In this document: positions 50,111-60,010 of the stretch, piece by piece | Numbering within the stretch: the first letter of the stretch is position 1 | Layout of the letters: the number at the start of each line of letters is the position of its first letter | Origin: Streptomyces lydicus | GTDB lineage: Bacteria; Actinomycetota; Actinomycetes; Streptomycetales; Streptomycetaceae | Assembly: GCF_000717345.1 (NCBI RefSeq) | Contig: NZ_JNZA01000037.1 | Coordinates: forward strand, 8,037-72,036 | Length of the DNA: 64,000 bases | Direction of reading: 5' to 3' | Program-made: the position numbers and the translations under genes | Notes under the pieces: generated by a model | Told to the model about the DNA's origin: nothing | Databases searched by the model: none | The model's input: the letters and a program-made list of their open reading frames with translations, nothing else

Positions 50111-53100
50111 TAATCACCGCACGGAGGCGCGTACGAGAGATGCGGCAGATACTCGTGCCACTTTTCCGGCGTCAGAACACCCCGCGTGGTCGAACAGATA
50201 CGGCGGATGGCGTCATCGGCGTCCAGGTTCCACAACCGGATGGTGTCGGCGCCGCTGGAGACGCCGAGCATGTGGCTGTTGGGGTTGAACGACAGGAAGT
50301 TGCCGGTCTTGGCGTTGGGACTCATCGACTGCCCGATCGGGGCGGCCTCGGAGGGGTCTGCCACATTCCAGAGGCGGACCGTGTTGTCGTTGCCGCCGCT
50401 CGCCAGGGTACGGCCGTCCCGGCTGAACGTGAGCGACACGACCGCCTCGGTGTGACCGGTCAGCGGCCTGCTCAGCTCGGTCGCGTCGAGGGGGTCGGCG
50501 ACGTCCCACAGCCGGACCGTGTCGTCGTCGCTGCCGCTGGCCAGCGTCCGGCCGTCCGGGCTGTAGGCGAGCGCGTTGACGGGGGCGGAATGCCCCTTGA
50601 GAGGTTCGCCGAGCGGGGCGGTGCGGCCCGGGTCGGTGATGTCCCAGAGCCGGACGGTGCCGTCCGCGCTGCCGCTGGCGAGGGTGTGCCCGTCCGGGCT
50701 GAAGACGAGGGCGTTGATGTAGCCCCGGTGCCTGGAGAGCGGCTTGCCGAGCGGGACGGCACGGGAGGGGTCGGAGACGTTCCACAGCTGGATGGTGTGG
50801 TCGCCGTAGACGGTGGCCAGGGTCCGGCCGTCCGGGCTGTACGCGAGTGCGTGAGTGCCCGCGAAGCGGGTGCGCAGGGCCAGGAGCGGCCCGGCCAGGA
50901 CCGGACGGGCCGGGTCGGTCACGTTCCACAGGGACAGCTTCGCGTTCCCGTTCAGTACGGCGAGGGTGTGGCCGTCGGGGGAGAACACGAGCGAACGCTG
51001 GCCGCCGTCCGCTGCCATGAACGGCCTGCCCAGCGCCACCGGCCGGTCGGGGTCCGTCGCGTTCCACAGCCGGATGCGCCCGTCGCTCCCCGCCGTGGCG
51101 AGCACCCGCCCGTCCGGGCGGAACGCGCCACTGCGGCCGACCATGTCCGCCGTCGGTACCGACCACAGGCGGGCCTTGCTGTCGCCGCTGCCGGTGGCGA
51201 GGGTGCGGCCGTCCGGGCTGAAGCTGACGGCGTACATCTCGCCGCTGCTGCCCGCGAGCGGCTCGCCGACCTGTGAGGGGAAGGCCGGGTCCCGGACATT
51301 CCACAGACTCGCCGTGCTGTCCGCGCTGCCGGCGGCGAGCATGCTGCCGCCGGGGCTGAAGGCCACCGACCACACGGGACCGGTGTGGCCGGTGAGCGGC
51401 GCGCCGAGCTGGGTGGCGTGGCGCGGGTCGGTGACGTCCCAGAGCCGCATGGTGTCGTCCGCGCTGCCGCTGGCGAGCGTATGGCCGTTGGGGCTGAAGG
51501 CCACCGAGTGCACCGTGTCCGTGTGGCCTCTCAGCACCGCGTCGATCGGCTTCGGCCGACGCGGATCGGCCGTGTTCCACAGCCTGATCGTGTGGTCGTC
51601 GCCGCCGGCTGCCAGCACGCGGCCGTCGGGGCTGAACGCCACGGAACGCACGGCGGCGGTGTGGCCGGTCAGGGCACCGAGCGCCTTCGGCCGGCTCCGC
51701 TCACTCATGTCCCACAGACGGACGGTGTGATCCTCGCCGGCCGAGGCCAGGCTCCGGCCGTCCGGGCTGAAGGCGAGCAGATAGATCGTGCCGGCATGGC
51801 CGGTCAGGGGCGCGCCGAGCGGCTCGGGGTGGCCGGGATCCCGTACGTCCCACAGCCGGATGGTGCCGTCGTCCCCGGCGCTGGCGAGGGTGCGGCCGTC
51901 GGGGCTGAAGACCGCGCTGCTCGTCCAGCTCGTGTGCCCGGTGAGCGGCTTGCCCAGCGGCTTGGGGCGCGAACGGTCACTCACGTCCCACAGTCGCACC
52001 GTCCGGTCGTAGCTGGCGGTGGCCAGGACCTTCCCGTTCGGGCTGAACGAGGTGAGGTAGACGGCGCCGGTGTGGCCGAGCAGCGGCGTGGCCATCGGCG
52101 CGTTCACGATCGAGACCAGCCGGTTGTTGACACCCGCGTCGTCCGGCCGCAGGTCATGTGCCGCCAGATCCAGCTGGGCGGAGAGCGAAGGGTCGGTGTA
52201 CTGGACGCGGTCGGCCTCGGCCACCACCTGTTCGAACACCGCGTCGTTGCGCTGCTGCCACGCCACGACCGCCGCGCCGACGGCGAGCATCGCCAGCACG
52301 ACCAGCGCGGACACCGCCCCCCGGCTGAGCAGGACGGTGCGCTTCCGGAGCCTGACCGAAGCCGCCAGGAACTCCACCGCGCTGCGGGTCAGAAAGGTGT
52401 CACCCGCGGACTGCGCCCAGTTGCGGGCCTGTTCCAGACGCGAGCCCCGGTAGAGCAGCGACGCGTCGCGGCCCGAGCCCTCCCAGGCCCAGCCGTCCTC
52501 CTCCAGCCGCTGGCGCAGCAGATTGCCGTTCCGGTCCTCGTCGATCCAGTCGCGCAGGCGCGGCCAGGCGTGCAGCAGCGCCTCATGGGTGATCTCCACC
52601 GCTTCCGCATCGAGCGTCACCAGCCGGGCGTGCACCAGCGCTTCGAGCGATTCCTCCGTCTTGTGCGGATCCGTCGACTCGTCCGCCAGCTGGCGCCGCG
52701 TCCCCCGCCGCCGGGTGGCCTGGGTGTCCTCGCCCAGCCGGACCAGCCTGAGGAGGAGCAGCCGCGCGGCCGTGCGGGCCGTCGGGTCGAGACCGGACCA
52801 GGCCCGCTCGGCGGTCGCCGCGACCGCCCCCTGGATACCGCCCGCCGCGCGGTAGCCGGCCAGCGTCAGCCGTCCCGCCTTCCGTCGCTGCCAGGTGGCG
52901 AGCAGGGCGTGGGAGAGGAGCGGCAGCACCCCCGCGTCGTGCGTCCCGCCGGGACCGTCGGCGCTCACTTCCCGGACGATCAGCTCCGTGAGCCCCGGTT
53001 CGAGCTCCAGGCCCACGGCCTTGGCCGGCCCGGTCACCGCTTCCCGCAGCTCCGTGGTGGTCAGCGGTCCGAGCACCATGTGCCGGTGCTGAAGCGCGGC

Positions 53101-54117
53101 GGCCAGTTCGGGATACCCGAGGCACGGCTCGTAGAAGTCGGCGCGTATGCCGAGGATGACGAGTACGGGGGCCGGGGCGCCCGGGCCGGCGGGGGTGCAC
53201 GCGGCATGCAGGAGCTGGATGAACGCGCGCCGGGCCGCCTCGTCGGCGCAGAGCGTGAACGCCTCCTCGAACTGGTCCACGATCACGACCGGCCGGGCCG
53301 CACGGGGCGTCCCGCGCTCCGCCCACGCCGTGACGGCCTCCCGCACCGCGTGCGCGAAGTGCCGCGTACCGGGCTCCTTCGCCGCCGACGCCCGCGCGTC
53401 GGCGACGACGGGGGCGAGCCCGGGGATCCGTTGGGTCAGTTCCCCCAGCGGATCGCCTCCCGGTACGAGTTGCAGGACCTCCCTCTCCTCGCCGGTCCCG
53501 TCGTCCAGCGCGCCGCTCCGCAACGCCGGCACCAGACCGGCGTTCAGCAACGAGGACTTTCCGGCACCCGAGGCACCCACGAGCATGACCAGACCGCCGG
53601 TCTTCTCCGCCGCGCGGAGCTGCGCGACGAGAGCGTCCGTGCTGCGCTCCCGGCCGAAGAACCACTGGGCGTCCTGCTGACGGTACGAAGCCAGCCCCCG
53701 GTAGGGGCACACACCGGGAACGGTCGCGGCGTCGGCCGGCGGACGTTCCTCCGCCGTCGCCGGGCCGCGGTCACCGACCGGGTCGGCGACCGCTCGCTCC
53801 CACAGCCGCTGCCACTGGGCCAGGTCGTACAGGCCCGCGGACACCGCGGTGGGCCGCGTGCGCCGTGCTTGGGGAATCAGGATGTGCAGCACCGCCGCCA
53901 GGGCGGCGAACTGCGCAGGCACGTTCTTGGCCCGCCGCCAGTCGCTGATCCGCTGCACGGACACCCGTACGGGCCGCCCTCGTTCGTCGACCCGCTGCAG
54001 CCGGACGACCGCCTCGGCCACCTTCTTGAGGGGAGGGTTGCCGGCTTCCTTGTACAGCAGCGCGAGCCGTTCCGCGAAAGCTGTGCGTGCCCCTGAGTCG
54101 GAACTCAAGGTCTCCAC
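50110..54117 (-). CDS. HTH - nSTAND1-type NTPase - WD40 protein
   Basis: 1335 aa from a GTG at 54117, chosen because GGGGGAAG lies 7 nt upstream; an ATG 9 codons earlier is possible. Residues 1-80 are a helix-turn-helix-like region (VQRISDWRRAKNVPAQFAAL). The NTPase domain (about 150-520) starts GVCPYRGLASY, with Walker A VGASGAGKSSLLNAG near 182 and Walker B PVVIVDQFEEAF near 280. A single membrane segment lies near residue 600 (GAVSALVVLAMLAVGAAVVA). Fourteen WD40 repeats (about 675-1320), enough for two seven-bladed propellers, end the protein. Such proteins are signal-dependent scaffolds, and many act in defence or development. It is monocistronic and ends in strong hairpins. Confidence 0.9.
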   Translation of the reverse strand: METLSSDSGARTAFAERLALLYKEAGNPPLKKVAEAVVRLQRVDERGRPVRVSVQRISDWRRAKNVPAQFAALAAVLHILIPQARRTRPTAVSAGLYDLAQWQRLWERAVADPVGDRGPATAEERPPADAATVPGVCPYRGLASYRQQDAQWFFGRERSTDALVAQLRAAEKTGGLVMLVGASGAGKSSLLNAGLVPALRSGALDDGTGEEREVLQLVPGGDPLGELTQRIPGLAPVVADARASAAKEPGTRHFAHAVREAVTAWAERGTPRAARPVVIVDQFEEAFTLCADEAARRAFIQLLHAACTPAGPGAPAPVLVILGIRADFYEPCLGYPELAAALQHRHMVLGPLTTTELREAVTGPAKAVGLELEPGLTELIVREVSADGPGGTHDAGVLPLLSHALLATWQRRKAGRLTLAGYRAAGGIQGAVAATAERAWSGLDPTARTAARLLLLRLVRLGEDTQATRRRGTRRQLADESTDPHKTEESLEALVHARLVTLDAEAVEITHEALLHAWPRLRDWIDEDRNGNLLRQRLEEDGWAWEGSGRDASLLYRGSRLEQARNWAQSAGDTFLTRSAVEFLAASVRLRKRTVLLSRGAVSALVVLAMLAVGAAVVAWQQRNDAVFEQVVAEADRVQYTDPSLSAQLDLAAHDLRPDDAGVNNRLVSIVNAPMATPLLGHTGAVYLTSFSPNGKVLATASYDRTVRLWDVSDRSRPKPLGKPLTGHTSWTSSAVFSPDGRTLASAGDDGTIRLWDVRDPGHPEPLGAPLTGHAGTIYLLAFSPDGRSLASAGEDHTVRLWDMSERSRPKALGALTGHTAAVRSVAFSPDGRVLAAGGDDHTIRLWNTADPRRPKPIDAVLRGHTDTVHSVAFSPNGHTLASGSADDTMRLWDVTDPRHATQLGAPLTGHTGPVWSVAFSPGGSMLAAGSADSTASLWNVRDPAFPSQVGEPLAGSSGEMYAVSFSPDGRTLATGSGDSKARLWSVPTADMVGRSGAFRPDGRVLATAGSDGRIRLWNATDPDRPVALGRPFMAADGGQRSLVFSPDGHTLAVLNGNAKLSLWNVTDPARPVLAGPLLALRTRFAGTHALAYSPDGRTLATVYGDHTIQLWNVSDPSRAVPLGKPLSRHRGYINALVFSPDGHTLASGSADGTVRLWDITDPGRTAPLGEPLKGHSAPVNALAYSPDGRTLASGSDDDTVRLWDVADPLDATELSRPLTGHTEAVVSLTFSRDGRTLASGGNDNTVRLWNVADPSEAAPIGQSMSPNAKTGNFLSFNPNSHMLGVSSGADTIRLWNLDADDAIRRICSTTRGVLTPEKWHEYLPHLSYAPPCGD

Positions 54118-54738
54118 CCCTTTACTTCCCCCGCACTCGGACATCCGGACCGGAAAACTCACCTTAGTGGTCTGACCTGTGGTTTCGCCGTTCCCCCCGG
54201 ACCGGAACCTCCTCGTCAGGAGCCACAGCTGACAGGATCCCACTCAGCGGCGCACCAACCGGGCCCTGCCCGGCCAGGCAACCAGCTCAGCGCTCGGAGA
54301 CAGAGACCCCAGATGCGTGTTCCCGGCCACCTTCCGCCGGAATCGCGAGCCGGTCACGGTTTCCGCGCACGGGCCCCACGGACCTGAGAAGTCGGCCCCG
54401 CCCACGGCTCCGGCCTCTCCGAACCCGCGCCGGTACGGCGCGAACCGCCGCGCCCGCGCCGTTCGGCACCGGTCCCCACGAGGGGAGGGACCGGCGCCGA
54501 TACGGCGCGGCGCCGTGTCCACCGCACGGGCGCGGCCCCGCCCCGCCGAAACCACCGGCGCGATGCGCGCACTGCCGCCCACTGCCCGGCGGAGCCACCG
54601 CGCCATGTGGCGCGCATCACTTCTTCTGCTCCCGTGTGCGGTCCACTGCCGCTGAAGGAACGTCAGAGAGCCGCCGCCGGACGGGCGCGCAGTCAAGATC
54701 CACACCCCGCGCCCTCCCGGACCAACCCGCAGAAACGC
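54118..54738. other. Non-coding stretch between the NTPase-WD40 gene and the tRNA
   Basis: About 620 nt. Frames on both strands (for example 54244-54705 minus and 54317-54655 plus) are Arg/Pro/Ser-rich, have no ribosome site and no family look, so none is called. The region holds the promoter of the leftward NTPase-WD40 gene and short GC-rich inverted repeats around 54490-54530. Nothing else is recognised. Confidence 0.5.
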
Positions 54739-54776
54739 GTCAGGCCCGGTTTCCGTTTCCGAAAACCGGGCCTGAC
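54739..54776 (-). terminator. Terminator of the tRNA-Pro gene
   Basis: Perfect 14-bp arms (54739-54752 and 54763-54776) surround a 10-nt loop, 15 nt past the tRNA 3' end on the minus strand. The position fits a terminator for the tRNA transcript. Confidence 0.75.
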
Positions 54777-54790
54777 CTGCTACTTCTCAG

Positions 54791-54864
54791 TCGGGGTGGC
54801 GGGATTTGAACCCACGACCTCTTCGTCCCGAACGAAGCGCGCTGCCAAGCTGCGCTACACCCCG
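54791..54864 (-). tRNA. tRNA-Pro (anticodon CGG)
   Basis: The 74-nt minus-strand sequence folds as a cloverleaf. The acceptor stem CGGGGTG pairs with CACCCCG with discriminator A. The D-stem is GCGC, the anticodon stem CTTCG/CGAAG encloses loop TTCGGGA (anticodon CGG, reading CCG), and the T-arm is GTGGG-TTCAAAT-CCCGC. CCA is not encoded. A strong terminator hairpin follows. No integrated element is seen beside it. Confidence 0.97.
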
Positions 54865-54876
54865 AAGCAACGAGCT

Positions 54877-55620
54877 CTACTTTAGCGGACTGATCCCCGT
54901 AGGTGAAATCCGGTTGTTGTGGAGCCGGGGAGAGGGCCTGACCTGGTCGATCGCGAGGGCGATCAAGGGGAGCAGGCACGCGGTGAGGGCGGCGGCGAGA
55001 GCGGTGGCCAGGTGGGGGGACGGGGCGCCGGTGGCGGCGGGGAGAGCCAGGGCGAAGCAGAGGTAGAGGAGGGGGTAGGCCGGCCACTGCCAGACGTGGC
55101 GGAGGCGGAAGCCGCGCGGGGCGGTGAGCAGAAGCCAGTCGGTGAGGGCGGCGAGCGGGACGACCGCGAGAAGGAGGGCGCGGGCCAGGGCTCCCGTACC
55201 CGCGGCGCCGGGTGCGGCGGCGGGGAGGGCGAAGGCCGTGGGCGGGGCGGCCGGGAGGAGGTGGGGCAGGACGTGGTGGAGGAGGGCCGCGAGGGAGACG
55301 TACGAGAGGAGCGCGCCGGAGACGCGGGGGCTCACGGGGTGGCGGCCGGTCCAGGCGCGATGCGCGGACCAGGCCGAGACCAGGGCCAGTGCGAGGGCCG
55401 TCTGTGCGGTGAACGAGGCGACGAGGTGTGCCGGCGAGGGAGTACTGAGGGCCGCCAGGACGAGGCCGGCGAGGGCGGCCGCCGAGAGGAGGAGGCGGAA
55501 CGCGGCCGCCAGGGGGCGGCGCAGCGTGGGGGCGACCGCGGTGGCCGGAGTGCGGGCGGCGGCTCCGGCCGGGCCGGTGGCATGGCGTGTGGACTGCGAG
55601 GTCCGGGTGGGGTCGGACAT
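54877..55620 (-). CDS. Pr6Pr-family integral membrane protein
   Basis: 247 aa, six hydrophobic segments after a 35-residue polar N-terminus: [15 protein letters not shown], then [27 protein letters not shown], a long loop, [29 protein letters not shown] and a last one near residue 215. This matches Streptomyces Pr6Pr-like proteins (FAR-17a/AIG1-like, function unknown), including the conserved HHVLPHLLP and the Trp-Pro in the fifth segment. GGAGG lies almost directly against the ATG. It ends 12 nt from the tRNA 5' end on the same strand. Confidence 0.75.
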   Translation of the reverse strand: MSDPTRTSQSTRHATGPAGAAARTPATAVAPTLRRPLAAAFRLLLSAAALAGLVLAALSTPSPAHLVASFTAQTALALALVSAWSAHRAWTGRHPVSPRVSGALLSYVSLAALLHHVLPHLLPAAPPTAFALPAAAPGAAGTGALARALLLAVVPLAALTDWLLLTAPRGFRLRHVWQWPAYPLLYLCFALALPAATGAPSPHLATALAAALTACLLPLIALAIDQVRPSPRLHNNRISPTGISPLK

Positions 55621-55720
55621 TCCTCCACGTTAGGGGGGAGGAAGGGGCCGTGGGACCCCCGGGTCGGACAAGGTGACCATGAAACGGGGGCCCGTTACCG
55701 GGGCGGACCGGGGCGAGTTG

Positions 55721-56647
55721 TCAGGGACGCGCCGTGAGGGTCAGCAGGGTTGCCTCCGGGGGGCAGGCGAAGCGGACCGGAGTGTACCGGTTGGTGCCGC
55801 AGCCGGCGGAGACATGGAGGAAGGAGGTGCGGCCGGCGGCCGTGTGGGTGGAGAGGCCCTTCACCCGGTCGGGGTCGAGATCGCAGTTGGTGACGAGCGC
55901 CCCGTAGAAGGGGATGCAGAGCTGGCCGCCATGGGTGTGCCCGGCCAGGATCAGCGGGTACCCGTCGGCGGCGAAGGCATCCAGGGAGCGCAGGTAGGGC
56001 GCGTGGACGACGGCGAGGGAGAGGTCGGCGCCGGATTCCGGGCCGCCGGCCACCTCCGCGTACCGGTCGCGCTTGATGTGCGGGTCGTCCAGGCCGGTCA
56101 GGGCGATCTCGATGCCCTCCAGCTTGAGGCGGCCACGGCAATTGGACAGCCCGACCCAGCCGGCCGCGTCGAAGGCGTCCCGCAGCTCTTCCCACGGGTT
56201 GTGGACGGCGCCCACGACCGGGGCGTTGCCGTTGAGGCCGTGCCGGCCCTGCACACGCTCGAACAGATAGCGGGCGGGGTTGCGCAGCTTGGGGCCGTAG
56301 TAGTCGTTCGAGCCGAAGACGTAAGCGCCGGGGAACTCCATCAGCGGACCGAGCGCGTCGAGGGTCTCGGGCACGCCCTCGGGGTCGGAGAGGTTGTCCC
56401 CCGTGTTGATGACGAAGTCGGGACGCAGCCCGGCGAGCGACTGCAGCCAGCGCTGCTTCTTGCGCTGACCGCTGACCATGTGGATGTCGGAGACCTGAAG
56501 GACGCGCAACGGACGCATGCCCCGGGGCAGTACGGGAACGGTGACGCGTCGCAGTCGGAAGGAGCGGACTTCGAAGCCGGCGGCGTAGGCCAGGCCGGCT
56601 GCGCCGACTGCGGTCAGGGTCAGGGGTACTCCGTATCGCGCGCGCAT
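55721..56647 (-). CDS. Membrane-anchored calcineurin-like metallophosphoesterase
   Basis: 308 aa. One N-terminal hydrophobic segment (residues 5-22) is followed by a calcineurin-like phosphoesterase domain with all metal-binding motifs: VSDIHMV (DxH), NTGDNL (GDN), FGSNDYYG (GNxD-like), VVHAPYL and LILAGHTHGGQ (GHTH). It resembles the YkuE/YaeI group that acts on lipid-linked phosphates at the membrane. The ATG at 56647 (MRARYG) is preferred over one 9 nt earlier because Streptomyces relatives start there. It is divergent from the YqeY-like gene. Confidence 0.9.
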   Translation of the reverse strand: MRARYGVPLTLTAVGAAGLAYAAGFEVRSFRLRRVTVPVLPRGMRPLRVLQVSDIHMVSGQRKKQRWLQSLAGLRPDFVINTGDNLSDPEGVPETLDALGPLMEFPGAYVFGSNDYYGPKLRNPARYLFERVQGRHGLNGNAPVVGAVHNPWEELRDAFDAAGWVGLSNCRGRLKLEGIEIALTGLDDPHIKRDRYAEVAGGPESGADLSLAVVHAPYLRSLDAFAADGYPLILAGHTHGGQLCIPFYGALVTNCDLDPDRVKGLSTHTAAGRTSFLHVSAGCGTNRYTPVRFACPPEATLLTLTARP

Positions 56648-56793
56648 GCTTCCCATCGTTGCAGAGTGGCGGGGGTGGGTGCAGCGGGAGGGCGGCCCGC
56701 CGGGCGGGGGAGCCGCCGATTCCCGGGGCGCGGGGTGGGGCGCGGAGGGAAAAGACGCGCCGGTTTCCGGTGGGTCGGGGCATACTTCACCGC

Positions 56794-57258
56794 ATGACCA
56801 CGCTCAAGACCAAGCTGCAGGACGACCTCACCACCGCGATCAAGGCGCGCGATGAGCTGCGCTCCTCCACCCTCCGCCTCACGCTGACCGCGATCCAGAA
56901 GGAAGAGGTCGCGGGCAAGGAGGCGCGTGAGCTGTCCGACGGCGAGGTCGAGAAGATCATCGCGCGGGAGGCGAAGAAGCGCCGGGAGGCCGCCGAGGCG
57001 TTCGACCAGGGCGGCCGCGCTGCCCAGGCCGAGCGTGAGCGTGCCGAGGGCGAGCTGCTCGCGGACTACCTGCCCAAGCAGCTGTCCGACGACGAGCTGG
57101 AGCAGCTGGTCGCGGCGGCGGTGGCGGAGGCCAAGGGCGCCGGCGCCGAGGGGCCGAGGGCGATGGGCGCCGTCATGAAGATCGTCAACCCGCAGGTGGC
57201 GGGGCGCGCCGAGGGCGGCCGGGTGGCCGCCGTGGTGAAGAAGCTGCTGGCCGGCTGA
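56794..57258 (+). CDS. GatB/YqeY-domain protein
   Basis: 154 aa, full length for the YqeY family: TLKTKLQDDLTTAIKARDEL at the start, LRLTLTAIQKEEV, an acidic-basic helix (EAKKRREAAEAF), LLADYLPKQLSDDEL and a C-terminal GAVMKIV...GRVAAVVKKLL. The C-terminal part is the helical domain shared with GatB, which binds tRNA in the amidotransferase. The free-standing protein has an unsettled role. Monocistronic, ending at a strong terminator. Confidence 0.93.
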   Translation: MTTLKTKLQDDLTTAIKARDELRSSTLRLTLTAIQKEEVAGKEARELSDGEVEKIIAREAKKRREAAEAFDQGGRAAQAERERAEGELLADYLPKQLSDDELEQLVAAAVAEAKGAGAEGPRAMGAVMKIVNPQVAGRAEGGRVAAVVKKLLAG

Positions 57259-57290
57259 ACGGCCGACCACCGGAGACCCGAACAAGAGCA

Positions 57291-57327
57291 GTGAGGGGCG
57301 CCCCCCTTTTTTGGGGGCGCCCCTCAC
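57291..57327. terminator. Bidirectional terminator between the YqeY-like and PBP genes
   Basis: Perfect 15-bp arms (57291-57305 and 57313-57327) surround a T-rich 7-nt loop. A pyrimidine-rich run follows on the plus strand. It sits between convergent genes and can serve both. Confidence 0.85.
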
Positions 57328-57420
57328 TTCTTTCCTTCTCCTCGCACGACGGGCCGCCGGCGGCCGGCCTCGACCCCGGCAGGCTCGGTCGACGCGTACG
57401 GCGCAGGGCCAACCCGCCCG

Positions 57421-59628
57421 CTACCAGCCGCCGTTGCCGCCGCCCAGAATATCGGGCCAGCCCGGAATGTCCCATCCGCCGCCACCCGGCTTGTTGTCCC
57501 CGCCGTGGCCGCGACCGGGCTTGCGCTTGCCGCCGCCCTTGCCGCCGTCGTCGCCCTTGTTCCTGTCCTTGGCGGGGTCGTCGATCGGGACGGTGGGCAG
57601 CGCCGGCCCGGGCCGGCCGGCCAGGGCGCCGGTCATCGCGTCGCGCCAGATGGGGCCGGGGGTGTCGGCACCGTAGACCTTGTCGTGCGGTACGCCACCG
57701 ATGGTGATGCCGTACATCTTGCGCTTGTGCTGCGGGTCGCCGACCCAGACCGCGCCCGCCGCGTTCGGGGTGTAGCCGACGAACCAGGCGGCGTAGCGGC
57801 TGTCGGTGGTGCCCGTCTTGCCGGCGCTGTCGCGCCCCTTGAGGCCGGCTTCCTTGCCCGTGCCGTCCTCGACCACGCCCTTGAGGAGGGTGTTGATGGT
57901 GTCCGCGGTCTTCTTGGACATCGCGGTCCGGCAACTGGTCTGCGGGACCTTCATCGCCTTGCCCCGCGCGTCGGTGATCGACTCGATGGCCACCGGGGTG
58001 CAGTACTGGCCGCCGCTGGCGAACGTGGCGTAGCCGGCGGCCATGGTCAGCGGGGACATCTCCTGGGTACCGAGCGTCATCGACGGAACTTGCTGCAACG
58101 GCTTGCCGTCCGCCCGCTCGATGCCCATCTTCTGGGCCATCTTGACCGCCGGGCAGATGCCCATGTCGCTGATCAGCTGCACGTAGTAGGTGTTGACCGA
58201 CTTCGCGGTCGCCTCCTTCATGCCGTACGGGCCGACCTCTTCCTTGTTCTCGTTCTGGGTGGTGTCGGCCGGGGTGCCGTGCCACTCGCCGTTGCAGGTC
58301 TGGACCGGGCTCGGATACGGCATCCGGTACGGCGACGGGTACTCCTGCTCGGGGCTGGTGCCCTGCTCCAGGGCGGCCGCCGCGATCACCGGCTTGAAGG
58401 TCGACCCGGGCAGGTAGCCCGCGCCGCCGCCCATGGAGTGGTCCACCGAGAGGTTGATCACGGTCTGGTTCTCGCCGAAGCCGTACGGGCGCGACTGGCC
58501 CATGCCGAGGATCTTGCCGGTGCCCGGTTCGACGATGGTGGCGGCGGTGGCGACCGGGTCGTCCTCATAGACGTGGTCGCTTATCGATGCCTGGATCGAC
58601 TTCTGCGTCTGCGGGTCGAGGGTGGTGCGGATGGTCATGCCGCCCTGGTCCCAGCGCTTCAGCCGGGCCTTGCGGGTCTTTCCGAAAGCCTTGTCACCGA
58701 GAAAGACCTTGCGGATGTAGTCGCAGAAGAAGCCGGCGCCGTGGGTGGCGGTGATGCAGCCGTTCTTGGGACGGCTGACCGCCAGCTTGATCGGCTTCTT
58801 GGCCGCCGCGTCCGCCTGCGCCCGGGTGATGTCCTTCAGATCGGCCATCCGCTGCAGCACGGTGTTGCGCCGACGGGTGGCCTCCTGCGGGTTGTTGAGC
58901 GGGTCGTAGCGGCTGGGCGACTGCACGATCCCGGCCAGCAGCGCCGACTCCTCCAGGGTCAGGTCCTTGGCGTGCTTGCTGAAGTACCGCTGCGCGGCCG
59001 CCTCGATGCCGTACGCCTGCTGCCCGAAGAACGTGATGTTGAGGTAGTTCTGCAAGATCTTGCGCTTGCCGAGCTCCTTCTCGATCTGGATCGCGTACTT
59101 GAGCTCCTTGACCTTGCGACCGATCGTCTGCTGGGTGGCCTGCGCGACCTTGGTGGGGTTGTCGCCCGCCTCCTCGACGAAGACGTTCTTCACGTACTGC
59201 TGGGTCAGCGTCGAGGCACCCTGGGAGACGCCGCCCGACTGGGCGTTCTTGTTGGCCGCCCGGAGGATGCCCTTCAGGTCGATCGCGCCGTGCTCGTAGA
59301 AGCGCGCGTCCTCGATCGCCACGATCGCCTGCTGGATGTACGGCGACATGTCCTTGAGGCCGACGACCGTGCGGTCACGGGAGTAGACCTTGGCGATCTC
59401 GCCGCCGTCGGCGTCCTGAATCGTGGTCCGCTGGCTGAGCGGTGGCGTCTTGAGGTTCGCCGGGATCTCGTCGAAGCCCTCGACCGACCCCTTGGCGGCC
59501 AGGCCGAGCGCCCCGGCCGCCGGGAGCGCGAGGCCGGCGAGCACCGCTCCGGCCAGGACGCTGACACCGAGGAACTTGGCGGCCTGCTGCGTCTTGGACA
59601 GCCCTCCGCCATCGCGCTTCTTAGGCAT
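57421..59628 (-). CDS. Class A penicillin-binding protein (bifunctional transglycosylase/transpeptidase)
   Basis: 735 aa. An N-terminal membrane anchor (residues 18-45) is followed by a GT51 transglycosylase domain with the catalytic Glu in AIEDARFYEHG (near residue 105) and GASTLTQQYVKN. The transpeptidase domain has SxxK in PGSTFKP (near 409), SVN in TAKSVNTYY and KTGTT (near 604). A disordered Gly/Lys/Asp-rich tail of about 60 residues ends the protein. It polymerises and crosslinks peptidoglycan at the outer face of the membrane. In Streptomyces coelicolor the same gene lies beside wblA, as here. Mannopeptimycins block lipid II use by transglycosylases, so this host enzyme is a potential target, though nothing shows a special adaptation. 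Confidence 0.95.
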   Translation of the reverse strand: MPKKRDGGGLSKTQQAAKFLGVSVLAGAVLAGLALPAAGALGLAAKGSVEGFDEIPANLKTPPLSQRTTIQDADGGEIAKVYSRDRTVVGLKDMSPYIQQAIVAIEDARFYEHGAIDLKGILRAANKNAQSGGVSQGASTLTQQYVKNVFVEEAGDNPTKVAQATQQTIGRKVKELKYAIQIEKELGKRKILQNYLNITFFGQQAYGIEAAAQRYFSKHAKDLTLEESALLAGIVQSPSRYDPLNNPQEATRRRNTVLQRMADLKDITRAQADAAAKKPIKLAVSRPKNGCITATHGAGFFCDYIRKVFLGDKAFGKTRKARLKRWDQGGMTIRTTLDPQTQKSIQASISDHVYEDDPVATAATIVEPGTGKILGMGQSRPYGFGENQTVINLSVDHSMGGGAGYLPGSTFKPVIAAAALEQGTSPEQEYPSPYRMPYPSPVQTCNGEWHGTPADTTQNENKEEVGPYGMKEATAKSVNTYYVQLISDMGICPAVKMAQKMGIERADGKPLQQVPSMTLGTQEMSPLTMAAGYATFASGGQYCTPVAIESITDARGKAMKVPQTSCRTAMSKKTADTINTLLKGVVEDGTGKEAGLKGRDSAGKTGTTDSRYAAWFVGYTPNAAGAVWVGDPQHKRKMYGITIGGVPHDKVYGADTPGPIWRDAMTGALAGRPGPALPTVPIDDPAKDRNKGDDGGKGGGKRKPGRGHGGDNKPGGGGWDIPGWPDILGGGNGGW

Positions 59629-60010
59629 GAGGGCAGCCTACGTTCTCATTCGCCGGACAGGGGCGCACCTGTTCGTTTAGCCTGTTCTCTGCTGCCACAG
59701 CCGAACGGTTACGCCCCGGTTAGTCAACCCCTCTCCCTCCCGGACCGCACCCCCACGTGTCCGTGTGCGGCGACAGAAACCCCGTGTCAGCCCGGCCAAC
59801 TGTCCTGCCTTGTGAGTTAAATGAGGTATGCCGTGCGGTCACTCCGTTGGGTGATCTGCCGCATACGCATAGTCCGTTCGGGCCATTCAAGATTGGGCCC
59901 GAAGGGGGTGTTGCGCCCTGTCTGCCACCCGTAACGTCCTCAACTGGCAACGGTGAATATGCCGCTTGCCGCCGTGGGGGAGCCTCGATTCGGGAGAGGA
60001 CGGCGCCAGC
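59629..60010. other. Long divergent regulatory region between the PBP gene and wblA
   Basis: 382 nt without a gene. It is clearly less GC-rich than its surroundings near 59810-59900. A TGTGAGTTAAATGAGG stretch and a GGTCACTCC about 20 nt later are the most distinctive sequences. wblA is heavily regulated by developmental factors in other Streptomyces and usually has a long leader. No site can be assigned with confidence here. Confidence 0.5.

Noticed and set aside
54244..54705. 153-codon frame upstream of the NTPase-WD40 gene
   Set aside because: Arg/Gly/Ser-rich composition, no ribosome site, no domain; overlapping frames on both strands look equally random.
54791..54864. tRNA-Pro as attachment site of an integrated element
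   Set aside because: No integrase gene and no repeated tRNA 3' end were found in the window; flanking genes are core.
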